From Talinum fruticosum (taxonomy: Eukaryota; Streptophyta; Magnoliopsida; Caryophyllales; Talinaceae): DNA of 64,000 nt. The position numbers were made by a program, and so were the translations under genes. Under the pieces are notes generated by a model. It was not told the origin of the DNA and ran no database searches. It was given only the letters and a program-made list of their open reading frames with translations. Where the stretch lies: positions 868,001-932,000 of the forward strand of contig JAITYX010000075.1 in NCBI GenBank assembly GCA_021018815.1, read 5' to 3'. This document shows positions 46,826 to 58,918 of the stretch, piece by piece; the stretch's first letter is position 1, and each line of letters begins with the position of its first letter.

Positions 46826-47815
46826 TCAGCATCCGAGTATACAGGTGAGAGTCGGTTCTAAGTCTCTTGAGTACCATAGACCTAGATTATGAGTCCTTGC
46901 AAGATATCCGAAAATTCTCTTCACCGTAGTGAGATATGATTCCTTTAGATTAGCTTGAAATCTTGCACACGGACATGCACTAAACATTATGTCCGGCCTA
47001 CTGGAAGTAAGATACAGTAGAGATCCAATCATACCTCGATAGAGTTTCCAATCTACTACTTCGCCTTTTCATCCGAGTCCAGTTTTATACTGCTTGCTCA
47101 TTGGTGTTGCTGCATGTTTTACATCTTGAAGTTTGTATTTCTTCAGCTCCTCCTTGGTATACTTTGATTGATGGACATAAATTCCATCTTTGTCTTGCTT
47201 GATTTGTAAACCAAGGAAGAAATTCGGTTCTCCCATCAAGCTCATTTGGAATTCCTGTCTCATTAACTCGGAAAAATCTCGACAGAGATTTTCATTAGGT
47301 ACTCCAAATACTATATCATTAACATAGATTGGGCAATAAGAAAGTCTTTCCCTTTGGTTTTTATAAAAACGTCTTGTCAATCTGACCTCTTCTAAAATCA
47401 TTTTCAACCAAGAAATTACTTAGTCGGGCATACCAAGCTCCGGGAGCTTGTTTGAGACCATAAAGAGATTTTTTCAACATGAAAACATGATTTGGAAATT
47501 CTGATTTTTCAAATCTAGGGGTTGCTCAACATAGACTTCCTCTTGAATGAAACCATTAAGGAAAGCACATTTAACATCCATTTGATATAATCGATATTCA
47601 TGCTTGATGCAAATGCCAATAGGCTTCTAATAGCTTCAATCCTAGCCACTCGGTGCAAAGGTTTCCCCACAATTAATTCCTTCTTCTTGATGTAACCTTG
47701 AGCCACAAATCTAGCCTTGTATCCGACTAGCAACCCACTTTCATCGAGCTTGTTCTTGAAAACCCATTTGGTTCCTATGACTGGGTGGTAAAAAGGCTGT
47801 TTGGTCGAGTCCAAA
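46826..47815 (-). pseudogene. Sirevirus B reverse transcriptase (broken)
   Basis: Reading leftward: 47515-47814 encodes HPVIGTKWVFKNKLDESG and ARFVAQGY, the start of copia RT. The stretch 47069-47407 encodes the catalytic block as IYVNDIVFG (codons at 47315-47326), where copia RTs have YVDD, so one catalytic Asp is Asn. FFLGLQIKQDKDGIYVHQSKY follows. The stretch 46826-47032 encodes MIGSLLYLTSSRPDIMF. Frameshifts between blocks also disable it. Confidence 0.9.
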
Positions 47816-48554
47816 CTTGGTTTCTTTCGAATTGATTAAGTTCCTTTTGCATGGCCTGTACCATTCAGGTTCATTAAGGGCTTCTAGCGCATTTCGGGTT
47901 CAATTGATGCTATGAATGTAGTGAATGCAAATAGATTTTGTAGAGAGGAACGAGTTCTTACCCCACTGTTGATGTCGGACAAGATATTTTCGAGTAGATG
48001 GCTCGATGCATATTTGAAAGCTCTACCTGTTCTCTGGTTCACCAGATTTTTAGGTTGATTTGGTTGATCTTCGGTGGTTCGATCTGATTGAGCTTGCTCA
48101 TCCGGTTGACTTTCAGCGATTCCGAGTCGGCTCTTGAGTTGATTCATTCCGAGTCGATTATTCCGAGTTGCTTTTCCTTAACTCTATCTAAGTTCATCTT
48201 CAGCAGCATTATCATCTCGACCGAGCTTTAGATTTAAAAATGTTGACTCACTTGGTTTTCCCTGATCAATCTCATCGTGGATGCTTTCTTCCACTTTGTT
48301 AGTTCTTTTATAGAAAATACAATATGCTTTACTATAAGATGAATAACCAAGAAAGATACCTTCATCCGACAGAGCATCAAACTTGGTCAGGTGATCCTTA
48401 CCATTGTTGTGAACATAGCACTTACATCCAAAGGGTTTGAAGTATGAAATGATGGGTTTCTTCCCTTTGTAGAGCTCGTATGGAGTTTTGTTCGGGATGG
48501 GTCCGATGAGGCATCTATTAAGTATGTAGTTTGCTTGTGCTTGATCGCCTCAGC

Positions 48555-49300
48555 TCAGAAATAGTAAGGTAGATCATGTTCAATCATCATTGTCCTTCCT
48601 ATTTCTTCAAGAGTTCGGTTCTTTCTCTCCACTACTCCATTCCGTTGAGGAGTTCTTGGTGCTAAAAAGTTGTGGGAGATACCATTCTTATCACAAAACT
48701 CTACAAATTCTAAGTAATCTAACTCCCTTCCATGGTCGGTTCGAAGTCTTTTGATATGAGTTTGAGACACAACTTGGATTGTCCTGCAAAGCTTGTTGAA
48801 CTCTTTGAACGCTTCATTTTTATGCTTCGGAAAACAAACCCAGGTAAATCGTGAGTAGTCATCAACAATCACAAGTACATATGATTTATCTTCGAGACTC
48901 TTTACGAGAATTTCACCACATAAGTCCATATGCAACAATTCAAGTACTTTGGATGTGGAAACAATTTTGAGAGATTTCAAAGATGATCCGACCTATTTCC
49001 CATTTGTGCATGCTTTACATATTTTATCTTTCTTAAATGCACAGTTTTGCAAACCTCTGACTAAACCATGAGATGCAAGCTTTTTAATGGTGTGCATGCT
49101 AACATAACCTAATCCACGATGCTATGACCAGGAATCACCATATAGAGATGCTTGTCAAACAAGATAAATTTTGATTAGGGTCAGAGAGAGGAATAATGTA
49201 GGTATTACCCGATCTCTTACCCGAGAGCTTAGTCTCCTTAATAGTTTCATCGAAATATAGCAATTGGTCTTAGTGAAACTTACCTCTTAACCTTTGTCAC
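48555..49300 (-). pseudogene. Sirevirus B integrase (core open)
   Basis: Copia integrase. The zinc-finger/GAG-pre-integrase part is at 49000-49300. The core at 48555-48980 is open, with the acidic triad in place: Asp in LLHMDLCG, Asp in RTDHGREL, Glu in VVERKNRTLEE. APRTPQRNG is also conserved. The core is interrupted before the C-terminal domain, which appears in pieces to about 47900. A Pro/Gln-rich linker lies at 47884-48147. Confidence 0.9.
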
Positions 49301-49640
49301 ACAATTGAGAGATGCTTGAGCAAATTGTACTTTAATCTCTTAACAAGGTAGATTGGGGTGAGTAGATTGTCTCCTTTTCCTATCTTGCCTATCCCAACTA
49401 TCTTGCCCTTGCTATCATCTCCAAAAGTGACTTTGCCTCCCTTGTATTCTTCTAACTCGGAAAAGAGTCTTGAATCTCCCGACATGTGGCGTGAGCATCC
49501 ACTATCAAGGTACCAATGACCTTTTATCTTTTTCGAGCTACCTGCAAGTTAGAAACAAGCCGACCCTTCTCACTTCCTCTCATGAACCCAGTAACTCCCT
49601 TTGTTGTGGTCCTTTTATGAGGAAGAAGACTCTTAGGAAC
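49301..49640 (-). pseudogene. Sirevirus B aspartic protease region
   Basis: The catalytic motif HWYLDSGCSRHMSGD is encoded with DSGC codons at 49495-49506 (minus). It is followed by GGKVTFGDDSKGKIVGIGKI in 49297-49485, the typical protease to pre-integrase junction of copia elements. A stop and frameshift occur downstream. Confidence 0.85.
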
Positions 49641-51416
49641 CTAGATTTGAATAAATTTGGGTTTGGTCCGATTCCGAGTCCTCTTTTTGAAAATTAAGTC
49701 TCGTGTCTCTATCTTTTGAAAGTCTTTTCTTTTATAAACTGGTAGAGAAGGCTTTCTCCAATAAACTAGTCCGGGCTCAGTCCTTCTTTTATTCTTATGA
49801 ATGGGACCGTGCTCAGGCTTCCCGAACTTCACAGTTCCGGAACCCTTTTTGAAAAGATATGAGTAGGAATTAGGTTCCTCCTCTTTGTTAAAACAAAGAC
49901 CTTCTTTTCCGAAGGAGACAAATTAAGAGCCTAAGAGCATGTCAAGGTTTTTCTAACCTTCAGTAAACTTTAAAACAAGTTCTTGAGACTTATTGAGCTT
50001 TTGCTTCAAATGCTCATTTTCACGTTGTTAGTGACTCGAGACTCAGTCCGATTAACTTGAGTACTAGTCTTGAGCTCTCTTAGAGTAAGTCTCGGGTTTT
50101 CTAATTCATTTTTCAAAGAGATGCTTTCGAAGTGATAGACTCAAGTTGTTCTTTAAATCTAGAGGAGTCGAATTGGACTTTTCTTCCAAAGTATAAATAT
50201 ATTTTGCTAAATCAACTTTGGAAAACTTGAGGAAATATTCAATTACCTCCCGAGAATTCGTTTCCTCATGGTCTAAGTGGTTAGAGTCGACTTAGATTCG
50301 GCTTCCGAGTCCGACTTAGATTCAGCTTCTAAGTCCGATAGAGCCATCGGACACTTTGAATTGCCGAGTCTTTATCTTCTTCAGATGAATCTTCATCACT
50401 CCATGTGGCCATCATAGCCTTCTTCTTCTTTCTGTCCCTCTTTCTCCTTGGACGAGTCTTTGACTACGTGATCTTTTCTGCTACATTCAAAACGACCGAG
50501 TTCTTAGTTAAAGATAACTTTGAAGGGGAAGAATGTTTACCTTTTCTATCCTTCTTATCTTTCTTGTAGAACTCATCTCTTGGCCTTTTCTCCCATCTCT
50601 TGTGCTTCATTATTCTTTTGAAGCCTCGAGCGATAAGTGCCACGGGATCTTCTTCAAAGTCCGACGAACTCGCATTTGCTTCTCCGCTTCCCGAGGCCTT
50701 CGACGCAATATTCCGTTTAATGCTAACCTTAGCGTCCTCTTCTTCCAAGTGAATCTCATGGGTGAGTAGCTTCCCAATAAGTTCGTCTGGCTTTAATAAG
50801 GAGATGTTCTAAGCTTCCTCGATGGCTATCACCTTGGGACCCCATCTTCTCTTGGGTAGACTTCTATAAATCTTTCTACACATTTCTTCGTGGGAAATCT
50901 TTCTACCTAGAGATTTGAGATTGTTAGCAATCTCAGTGAACCAAATGAACATCTAAGTGATGTTTTCTTCGGCTCCATCTTAAACAGCTCGTATTTGTGA
51001 AGATATTGGCTTATCGTTGCTTGTCCGATTTGACTGGTGCCTTCATGTGTGTTGACTAGAGTATCCCACACTTCTTTTGTTGTGTCACAAGCTGACACTC
51101 TATTGTATTCTTCCGAGCTGATGGCGTACATCGGAATGTTCATTGTGTTAAAGTTCTTTCGAACTTTTCGCCTCTTCGATGGTATACTCGATCTTTGCTT
51201 TAGGCACGAGTCTTGTTTCCTCCATCTTCATTGGAACGTAGTTGCCTTCTTTTATGATGTTTCATACATCTTCTATGATGTTCCATACATCTTCATCGTG
51301 ATCCAATAGAAAGCATTCCACGAGCTTCTTCCAGAGTGTACGAAATTTGATCCCTTAATCTTTGGTGGTCTGCTGGAAGATGTTCATTCATCAAACTCTT
51401 CATTGTTACGAGCCAT
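49641..51416 (-). pseudogene. gag: Sirevirus B gag (broken)
   Basis: The start ATG is at 51414-51416 (MARNNEEFDE) and is followed by an in-frame stop. Copy 52896-52898 has the open version MARNSGEFGEGRSS. The stretch 50907-51143 encodes SACDTTKEVWDTLVNTHEG, the UBN2-type core. The stretch 50464-50748 carries the Lys-rich linker and a degenerate zinc knuckle. The stretch 50350-50430 has the acidic tail with KKAMMATWSDEDSSEE. Multiple frameshifts are present. Confidence 0.85.
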
Positions 51417-51460
51417 TTGATCTTTAAACCTTTCGATGGTTAGATCCTTTCTGAAAGGCT

Positions 51461-51473
51461 AGGCTCGATACCA
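51461..51473 (-). other. Primer binding site, Sirevirus B
   Basis: The minus strand reads TGGTATCGAGCCT two bases after the LTR. It is of initiator-Met type, with CAGAG read as CGAG. Confidence 0.85.
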
Positions 51474-51475
51474 AT

Positions 51476-52842
51476 TGAAGGTTTGCTCTTGGAGAGTCTA
51501 ATCACCCTAGAAGGGGGTGAGTAGGGTGTTCAAAGATTTTTAGAGAATTAAACTCTTTTACACGGAATAGAGACAGAAATAGATTCTAAGTAGTCAGAAA
51601 AGTATAAACTCATAATTACGTTGAAACCCTCATGTGGCAGAAAACCACGGCCACTCGCTAGTCCAAGCACCAAGTCAAATCTACTATTTTGAATCCACAA
51701 AATACAGTAGATCGAACCCACAAAATACGAGTAGAGATACTCAACCAGAATTCCTCCCTTAGACGATTCCTTACAAGATTTTCAATAGACTCAAAAGTTC
51801 CCTTATCCGGTCTAGTACTTCCTAACCGAGATAACCTTAACAGCTAGCGACAACCGAGCTGAGTTAACCCTTACAGCTCAGTCAAGGGACCTTACTTAGA
51901 AAGTAAGAAAGAAGATTTGTAACTCATTACAAGACCTTACAACTCATAAAGATGTTAAGTAAAGAGTTGGAGTTGTAAATAGAAGATTGAATATGAATGT
52001 CAAGACTTTTGCTCAAGTATGTGTATTGACAATCGTTCTAGCAATCTTCAAGTCTTGAGAGTTGGCTTCTATATATAGATGACCAACCAGATTAGCCATT
52101 GTGACTAGCTTCGAATAGAAGTCCTTTGTGACCGTTGTAATGGCTTTTCCGAGTCGCTTAGAAAAGATCCGTTGAGATGTAAATGTTGTGCAACGGCTCT
52201 TGACTCCTTTGGATATCCGAATCCACTAGTGGTGTCCGAAAAGTAAGGTGGAAAGCACCGTTTAGCTTAGCGTTGATGATTTCTGTTTTGGAAACAGACA
52301 ATCGTGACACAGTGTCTCGGCCTTGTTCGAAGTAGAAAAAACCTTGTCCGCTGGCGATTTGACATCTTAAATCCAGGTTACTTTTATAATTCAAAAATAG
52401 GATAATCTCGTTTAGATAACCTACAAAACTAATTCAATTTTGGTTCTCAAAGTATAATTTAATTAAGATAATTAAGTGCATAATTATCCGAGTTAGAAGA
52501 GAATGGAATTTTCTAAATCTAATTTTCATTATACTCAAATTCCATCCGAGTCGGTCTAGAAAAGATCAAGTTAGATAAAGAATATCACAGTAAGAATACT
52601 TTATCTAGATAAATATGGTTCAAACAAAACAAGTCGACTTAGAAAGATGAATTAACACCGTAATTCACTTGAACTTAGGATATGAAATCGGACTCGAGTT
52701 TAAATGTGTTAGAGCGAGTATTTGAACATGCAATAAGTCTAAGTGACTCGGAGCTATAAGTGCGAAACTATAAGCATGAGTACGCTTTCGAGTCACTCGG
52801 AATCAAAAGAAAACATGGACAATATGTTCTGTAACACTCGTA
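51476..52842 (-). mobile_element. Sirevirus B LTR, lacking its first part
   Basis: Minus-oriented LTR adjoining the PBS. A TATA-like TATATATAG lies near 52071. Homology to full copies ends near 52842, so roughly the first 70-110 bp of the LTR are missing. The next bases are the gag start of another unit (52843-52957). The arrangement is a deletion fusion of two element units. Confidence 0.85.
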
Positions 52843-52957
52843 AAAGTTGGTATGTTGGAAGATCTTCCTTCACCGAACTCTCCACTGTTCCGAGCCATTT
52901 GATCTTTAAACATTTGGATGGTTAGATCCTTTTTAAAAGGCTAGGCTCGATACCAAT
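52843..52957 (-). pseudogene. Gag start and PBS of a second, deleted Sirevirus unit
   Basis: ATG at 52896-52898 opens MARNSGEFGEGRSSNIP. The PBS TGGTATCGAGCC is at about 52942-52955. After 17 codons or so the sequence runs directly into the truncated LTR at 52842, so nearly all of this unit's interior is deleted. Confidence 0.85.
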
Positions 52958-54469
52958 TGAAGGTTTGCTCCTGGAGAGTCTAAGTCACCCTAAAGGGGGT
53001 AAATAGGGTGTTCGATGATTTTTTAGAGAATTAACCTCTTTTGTATAGAATACGAGACAAATAGATTCCGAGTCTAGATTGGACTCGGAAAAGTATCGAC
53101 TCATAATTACGTGGAAACCCTCCTGGAGTAGAAAACTCCGGCCAGTGCTAGTCCAAGCACCAAGTGAAATCCACTATTTTGAATTCACAAAATACGAGTA
53201 GACTAACTTAACCCGAATTACACCCTTCGACAATTCTTTACAAAGTTTTCCTAGACTCGAAGTGCCCTTATTTGATCTAGTACTTCCTAAGTGAGGTAAC
53301 CTCTATAGTTAGGGACAACTCAACTGAGTTAACCCTTATAGCTCAGTCAACGGACCTTACTTAGAGAGTGAGAAAGAGAGTTTGTAACTCATTACAAGAC
53401 TTTACAACTCGTAAAGATGTTAAGTACGAGACTTGGAGTTGTAAGTAGAAGATTGAATGAGTATTATACAGAGAAATATAATTTCAGCAATGGGTTCAAC
53501 AATCTTCAGTTCTTGTGAAGTGGCTTATATTTGTAGATGACCAAGCATATTAGTCTGTTGTGACTATCTTCTAATTAAAAGTCGTCTATGACCATTGTAA
53601 CGGTTCTTCTAAGTCGCTCGTAAAAGACCCCTTGAGATGTGAACATTGTGCAACGGCTCTTGACTCCTTAGGATGTCCCAATCCACCGGTGGTGTCCGAA
53701 AAGTAGGGTGGAAACCACCGTTGAGTTTAGCGTTGAAGCTTTCCGGTTTTGGAAACAGACAACCCCGACATAGTGTCTTGACCTTGGTCGAAGTATAAAA
53801 ATCCTTGTATGTTGGTGATTTGACATCTTCAAGTTGGTTACTTTTGTAATTCAAAAGTAGGGTAACCTCGTTTAGATAACCTACAAAAGTGAACCAATTC
53901 TGGTTCTCAAAGTATAAAATACTTTGGTCTAAGATTAGGCACAGAAGATAATTTAATTAAGATAATTAAGAGCATATTTATCTCGAGTCCTAAAACAGTG
54001 GAATTTTCGGAGTCTAACATTCATTATACTCAAAATCCGTATGAGTCGGTCTAAAGAAAGATCAAGTTAGACAGAGAATATCGAGTAAGAGTACTTGATC
54101 TAGACAAATATACTTCAAACAAAACATGCCGACTTAGAAAGATGAATTAGCATTGTAATTCACTTTAACTTCTAATATGAAGTCGAACTTAGTTTGAAAG
54201 AGTTAGAGTGAATGTTTGATCATGCGATAAATATGAGTGATGTCCGAGTGACTCATAACCATCGAGTGAATTGATGAACACGAGTGTGCTTTCGAGTCGG
54301 TTAGAATAAAAGGAAAACATTCCGTAACACTTTAGAAAAGTTTCTATAACACTCGGAATAGTTTCTATAATACTCACAATGACTTGTAATAAAAACTTGG
54401 AAGGGATAAAGTTGGTACCTGATTCCTTAATAGTACTCGAATGATATATATGTAGAATCCGAGTCTTCA
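52958..54469 (-). mobile_element. Sirevirus LTR, complete, outer end of the B unit
   Basis: A 1512-bp LTR: the plus strand starts TGAAGGTTTGCTCC and ends CCGAGTCTTCA. Its 3' end has a PBS (52942-52955). Its 5' end at 54469 abuts RNase H coding sequence of copy C on the opposite strand, with no PPT, as expected for the outer edge of an inserted element. TAAAG (54470-54474) would be one TSD copy; the partner is not found. Confidence 0.88.
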
Positions 54470-54899
54470 TAAAGTTGATAGAAAGAGCACATCAGGAGCA
54501 TGTCAATTTATGGGCCAATCTCTCATCTCCTCGCACTCAAAGAAACAAAATTATGTTGCTCTATCAACTGCCAAGGCCGAGTACATTGCTGCTAGAGCTC
54601 GCTGTGCTTAGATTCTCGTTGATCAAGCAGCACTTTAAGGATCTAGGGCTATTATTGAAATATATCCAAATCAAGTGTGAAATCAAAGTGCAATCAGCAC
54701 TACGAAGAATCCAGTTCGAGTACTAAAAAACAAAGCATGTTGAGGTCGGGTATCATTTTCTAAGAGACCACTCGAGAAAGGTGATATTAAACTTGAATTC
54801 ATTCCTACGAAATTTTAGTTAGCTGATGTTTTCACTAAGCCACCTAGTGCGGATGAGTTTTGCTTTATTAGGAACGAGTTTGGTATGATTCATGCATGA
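54470..54899 (+). pseudogene. Sirevirus C RNase H, C-terminal part
   Basis: It begins mid-domain with KVDRKSTSGAC, then QNYVALSTAKAEYIAA, LIKQHFKDLGL and FTKPP...IRNEFGMIHA to a stop near 54898. It aligns throughout with copy B (46382-46825). Stops and one frameshift are present. All coding sequence upstream of KVDRK is missing, replaced by the minus-strand B unit. Confidence 0.85.
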
Positions 54900-55438
54900 T
54901 TATGTGATTTATTAAGTGATTTATCCTTGCATAATTATGTGTTACGTACTTTTAATAACCAATGGATCGGTTCATAGAGTGAGACCGAGCTATGAGTTAT
55001 TGGTTTTCCGGGTGTTCTGAGTTACTTAGAAAACATACTGAGTCAAACTCGGGTTTTTAGCAAAATGAACATCAAACTTCTAGGATTATCTCTAAGTAAA
55101 TAGAGAATTTCATAAATGTTTTTCGAAATTTTTTTTTCTCTCTCTCTCTCTCGCCATGCATTTTGATCAAAGAAAACTAGCCGTTAGAAGAAAGTTGCTG
55201 GAATTCTAGCCATTGGAGAATAGAACATCACACCGGTCCGAGAGTACTCGTTTGGTATTCTGGTCGAACGAAGGCTGAAGGTCATTTCTTTTCGCTGTAA
55301 ATAGCATCTCTTTACCTTCATTTCTTTACTTTAGTCACTACCTTCTTCCTCTCTACTCTAAGCTTTTCTAATCACTTGTATACTTTCTCTCCGAATTCTA
55401 AGCATTTTCTCATTTCTCTCTATTTCTCTAAAATCAGC
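54900..55438 (+). other. Spacer between RNase H and envelope-like ORF of C
   Basis: It contains a (CT)n run (55135-55152) and the tract matching 6861-7137 and 45706-46381 in reverse. No gene is present. Confidence 0.6.
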
Positions 55439-57102
55439 ATGCCTAAGTGAGGCTCGGGAGCTGAGTTGTTGGGGTCAGCCACCAAAAATCCATGGGTAAA
55501 AAATCCTTAAGAAGGAACCTCCAATTCTACTAAAATCTTTGTCACCCAACATTTCACGTTAGATGATTAATTCTTCCCAATCACCTCTTTCTTGTGGTTG
55601 CAGCACATCAAAAGCACTAGGGTACATAATTATCTATGCTTCGGTGAATTCATTTACCGGAACTCATTCGTTGAGATCTATTCAAACATGTCCTACTCGA
55701 GGGAATCATTACCTCACGGGTTCAAGATAAAGTGTCAACCTCTCTCTTCTTGATAGACTGTTCAAAGTCTCTTCTCATTCTCTTAACTGCAATCCCATAC
55801 CATTTATGGAGATTGCTGATGAATTCTTTAAGAAGTATGCCAAGGAAGTTCCTGAGTTGCGGAAGAATTTCTTAGTGACTCAAATAAAGAGTGAGGCAAG
55901 ATTGCTCCGCTTCGAGTGTGATGAGAACCTTCTTCTCTCATCATTCCAGCAAAGAGAATCCTAAGTAAAAGATTCGCAAAGCTTTATTCGATATCTTAGA
56001 GGGCTACAGCGTAGACCTCTTCCTCTCTATCATTGAGCGAGATGGCTTCGTGCCACCTTAATAAAAGAAATCTGCTCCATTCCCTTTCGGAACCCTTTTG
56101 ACTATTATTTTCAAACAGTTCAAAGTTCCCCTCCCCTCGATTTAAATGTTATTTCTATGGTTGCCATTGTGATTGGCATAAAAGAGCTTCTTCGGTACGG
56201 ATACCGGGAAGTTCAACATGGTGTCCGGGTACATGGGTCCGAGTTGAAACCTCCCTCACCCCCTCCCACTTAAAATCAAACTCTTCTAACACTCCATCCT
56301 CCCTCTGCTGATCCCTCTACTTCTCTACCACGTCCTACAACATCTGCTGCTATGTTTACCATGTTGGTAGACAAAATTACTTCAGTGTCCGAAGAACTTC
56401 AAGACACTCTCCGCTCTCTCAAAAATGTCCTTCAAGGCTTGGTTATCAACAAGAAGACCGGGCAGTCCCAGATTGAGCTCAAGGGCATCATCAACGAGCA
56501 ACGCGAGCTACTCAAATTTCTTCAAGAACACTAATCCAAGGCTTCTCGGGACTCGGAACCTTTAGATACTTCTAAGGAGTCCTCCAGCCCGGCTAAGTCT
56601 ACCTCTGCTGAGGTCGAAGAAAAGTCGAAGCCCCAATCGAAGAAGGAGCAGCTCAACCTGAAAAATAGAAGGAAGAGAAGAAAGAAGAGGTGAAAGAAAA
56701 AGAAAAGGTTGCTTAACCCGAGGGCTAAGGTGTAGCAGATCCTGAACTAGAACCGATCTTCCCGGATCTTAATCCGAGTGGGTCACAAGAAGCTGGGGAC
56801 GTCGGTAAGTCCAAAGTCTGTTGGGTCGAAGCACCACCCTTTTTTGTCTTTCAGGAGGATGAGCCTCGAGGAAGATATACCCTGGCTAAAAGAATCGGGA
56901 CAGAGCAACTTCCCGACATCCCTCGTGCTGCAGTCGCCTGTTCCTCTAGTTCTACACAAGCGTATAAGCGCAGGCTCAATGCTCGTCCCTCCTCCTCTCG
57001 ATAGCGAGGCCCCTTTTCTTAGTTCATTTATTTTTTTTGTTTGTCTAACATCAATTGTACTTGTTTTGCTATTTTCTTCCTTCCTTTTGATGAAATGCTA
57101 GG
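55439..57102 (+). pseudogene. Envelope-like ORF of Sirevirus C (broken)
   Basis: The start ATG at 55439 is followed by TGA at the fourth codon. The domain corresponding to PF20167 is at about 55600-55790 (LWLQHIKSTRVHNYLCF, then YSNMSYSRGI). A helical segment at 56352-56534 (KGIINEQRELLKFLQEH) matches copy B. The Lys/Glu-rich tail lies at 56560-56760. A hydrophobic stretch at 57020-57090 (FVCLTSIVLVLLFSSFLL) could be a C-terminal membrane segment, as proposed for envelope-like proteins of this group. Frames change several times. Confidence 0.75.
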
Positions 57103-57434
57103 AGGAGAGAATATAGAAAACTTGATGTTGTGTTGAAGGGGAGGTCACCCTCTTTCGAGTAATGAATGAAGTTTTTTTTTTTCAAACAGACTTGTTTCGA
57201 GTTATATGTTTCGAGCTATATGTTTCTTCATACTTTTCTGCTTGTGATACAATCGGTTTATTTCTTTGCTCCGATTTATTATACGCATAACCATTATGAG
57301 TGATGATATGATCTGCAATGCATTTTATAAGTATGGAATGTCTCTTATCTCGTCACATTTTGCTCTAATACATTCCGATCATTGAAAATGAAAACTCATG
57401 TTTTGCACTAATAAGTTTTTATCTTAAGTACATC
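57103..57434 (+). other. 3' untranslated region of Sirevirus C
   Basis: Non-coding sequence between the envelope-like ORF and the PPT. A T-run lies at 57172-57182. It corresponds to 4910-5239 in copy A. Confidence 0.55.
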
Positions 57435-57447
57435 AAAAGGGGGAGAT
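57435..57447 (+). other. Polypurine tract, Sirevirus C
   Basis: AAAAGGGGGAGAT directly before the 3' LTR. Confidence 0.9.
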
Positions 57448-58913
57448 TGAACACTCGGGTTTTAACTCTAAGTCATTCCGTGTATTACATGAAGACTCGG
57501 GTACATCTCTCGTAAGTTTTGATTCTAAGTCATTCCGAGTTCCATAGAAACTCTTATTTAAGTTTTCATTCGTTTCGATCGACTCGAAAGCGCCCTGTTG
57601 CATATCTCCTACACTAGTGTTTCTTACTCACTATGCATCACTCGAAATTATCGCACGCTTAAATAATTTCTCTAACATTCTTATTCCGAGTAGTGACTGT
57701 GTATTTCACCGCAAAAAGAATTAGAACGTTAATTCCTTATTCTAAGTCAGTTTATTTCATTGAGAATTATTTGATTAGATCAAGTTGTTATATTCGATAT
57801 TTTTACTCTCTCTACTTGATCAACTTAGGATTCACTTAAGATGGAATTTGAGTATTTTGAATATTAGACTCGGAAAATTCCATTCCTTTAGGATAAAGAT
57901 AATTAAGTATTTAATTACTTAGATTTAATTATTATCCGTGCCTAATCTTGGACCAATGTATTGTTATACTTTCAGAACCAATGTGGTTTGCTTTTTAGGT
58001 TATCCAAATGAGGCTAACTTACTTTTGAGATACAAAAGCAACCGGCTTTTATCCGTTAAACACCAGTAGACCGGTTTTAGCTACTTCGGACTTCGCTCGG
58101 ATATTGTGTCGGGGTTGTTTGTTTCCAAAATTGGAAAACTCCAACTCGAGGCCTAACAGCTTGTTTCCAACTCGGTTTCGAGTCACCACCAAGTGGACCA
58201 TCTTTTGGTACCAACAGCCATTGCACGAGTGTTCACATCCCAACGGATCTTTTCTAAACGACTTATAATATCCGTTACAATGGCCGGTGAAGACTTATGT
58301 CTAGAACCAAGACAAAACGGTCACTCTGCCTGGTTGGCTATAAATAGAAACCACTTCACAAAACTAGAAGATTGTTGAACGAGTTGTTGAAACTGAATCT
58401 ATTTTTGCTATTCTCATTCTTAGTTAATCTTCTATTTACAACTCCAAGTCCGTATTTAATATTTTTTGAGTTTTAAAGAAAGTCTTGTAATTAGTTACAT
58501 TCTTTTCTTACTTTCTAAGTAAGGTCCCTTGACTGAGCTATAAAGGTTAATTCAGCTCTATTGTCCCCGATTGTAAAAGTTACCTCAATCAAGAAGTACT
58601 ATATCGGATAAGGGAATTTCGAGTCAAAGAAAACATTATAAGGAATAGTTTAAGGGAGCAATCATGGTTGAGTCACTCCTTTGTATTTTGTGGATTCAAA
58701 ATAGTGGATTTGACTTGGTGTTTGAATTAGCATTGTCTCGTGGTTTTCTACCCCGAAGGGTTTCCATATATATCTTTGCTATTACTTTTCCGAGTCCAAT
58801 CTAGACTCAAAATTTGGTGTTGAGCTGTATTGTTGCAAAAATTGTATAATTTTCTTCATCACCCTATTTAACCCCCTATATGGTGACTTAGACTCTCCAA
58901 GAGCAAACTTTTA
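57448..58913 (+). mobile_element. Sirevirus C 3' LTR
   Basis: A 1466-bp LTR, TGAACACTCGGG...GCAAACTTTTA. The last dinucleotide is TA where CA is usual. TATAAATA is at 58339-58346. TSD ATCCC follows (58914-58918) and matches 40388-40392, so C was one element of at least its two LTRs inserted in CACTA-1. Confidence 0.92.
58339..58346 (+). promoter_or_regulatory. TATA box of C 3' LTR
   Basis: TATAAATA within GGCTATAAATAGAAACC, conserved among the LTR copies. Confidence 0.65.
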
Positions 58914-58918
58914 ATCCC

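Noticed and set aside
55439..57102. Envelope-like ORF taken as evidence of an infectious endogenous virus
   Set aside because: The ORF has a stop at codon four and several frameshifts, and in this family it is a retrotransposon accessory gene of unknown role. There is no evidence for infectivity.
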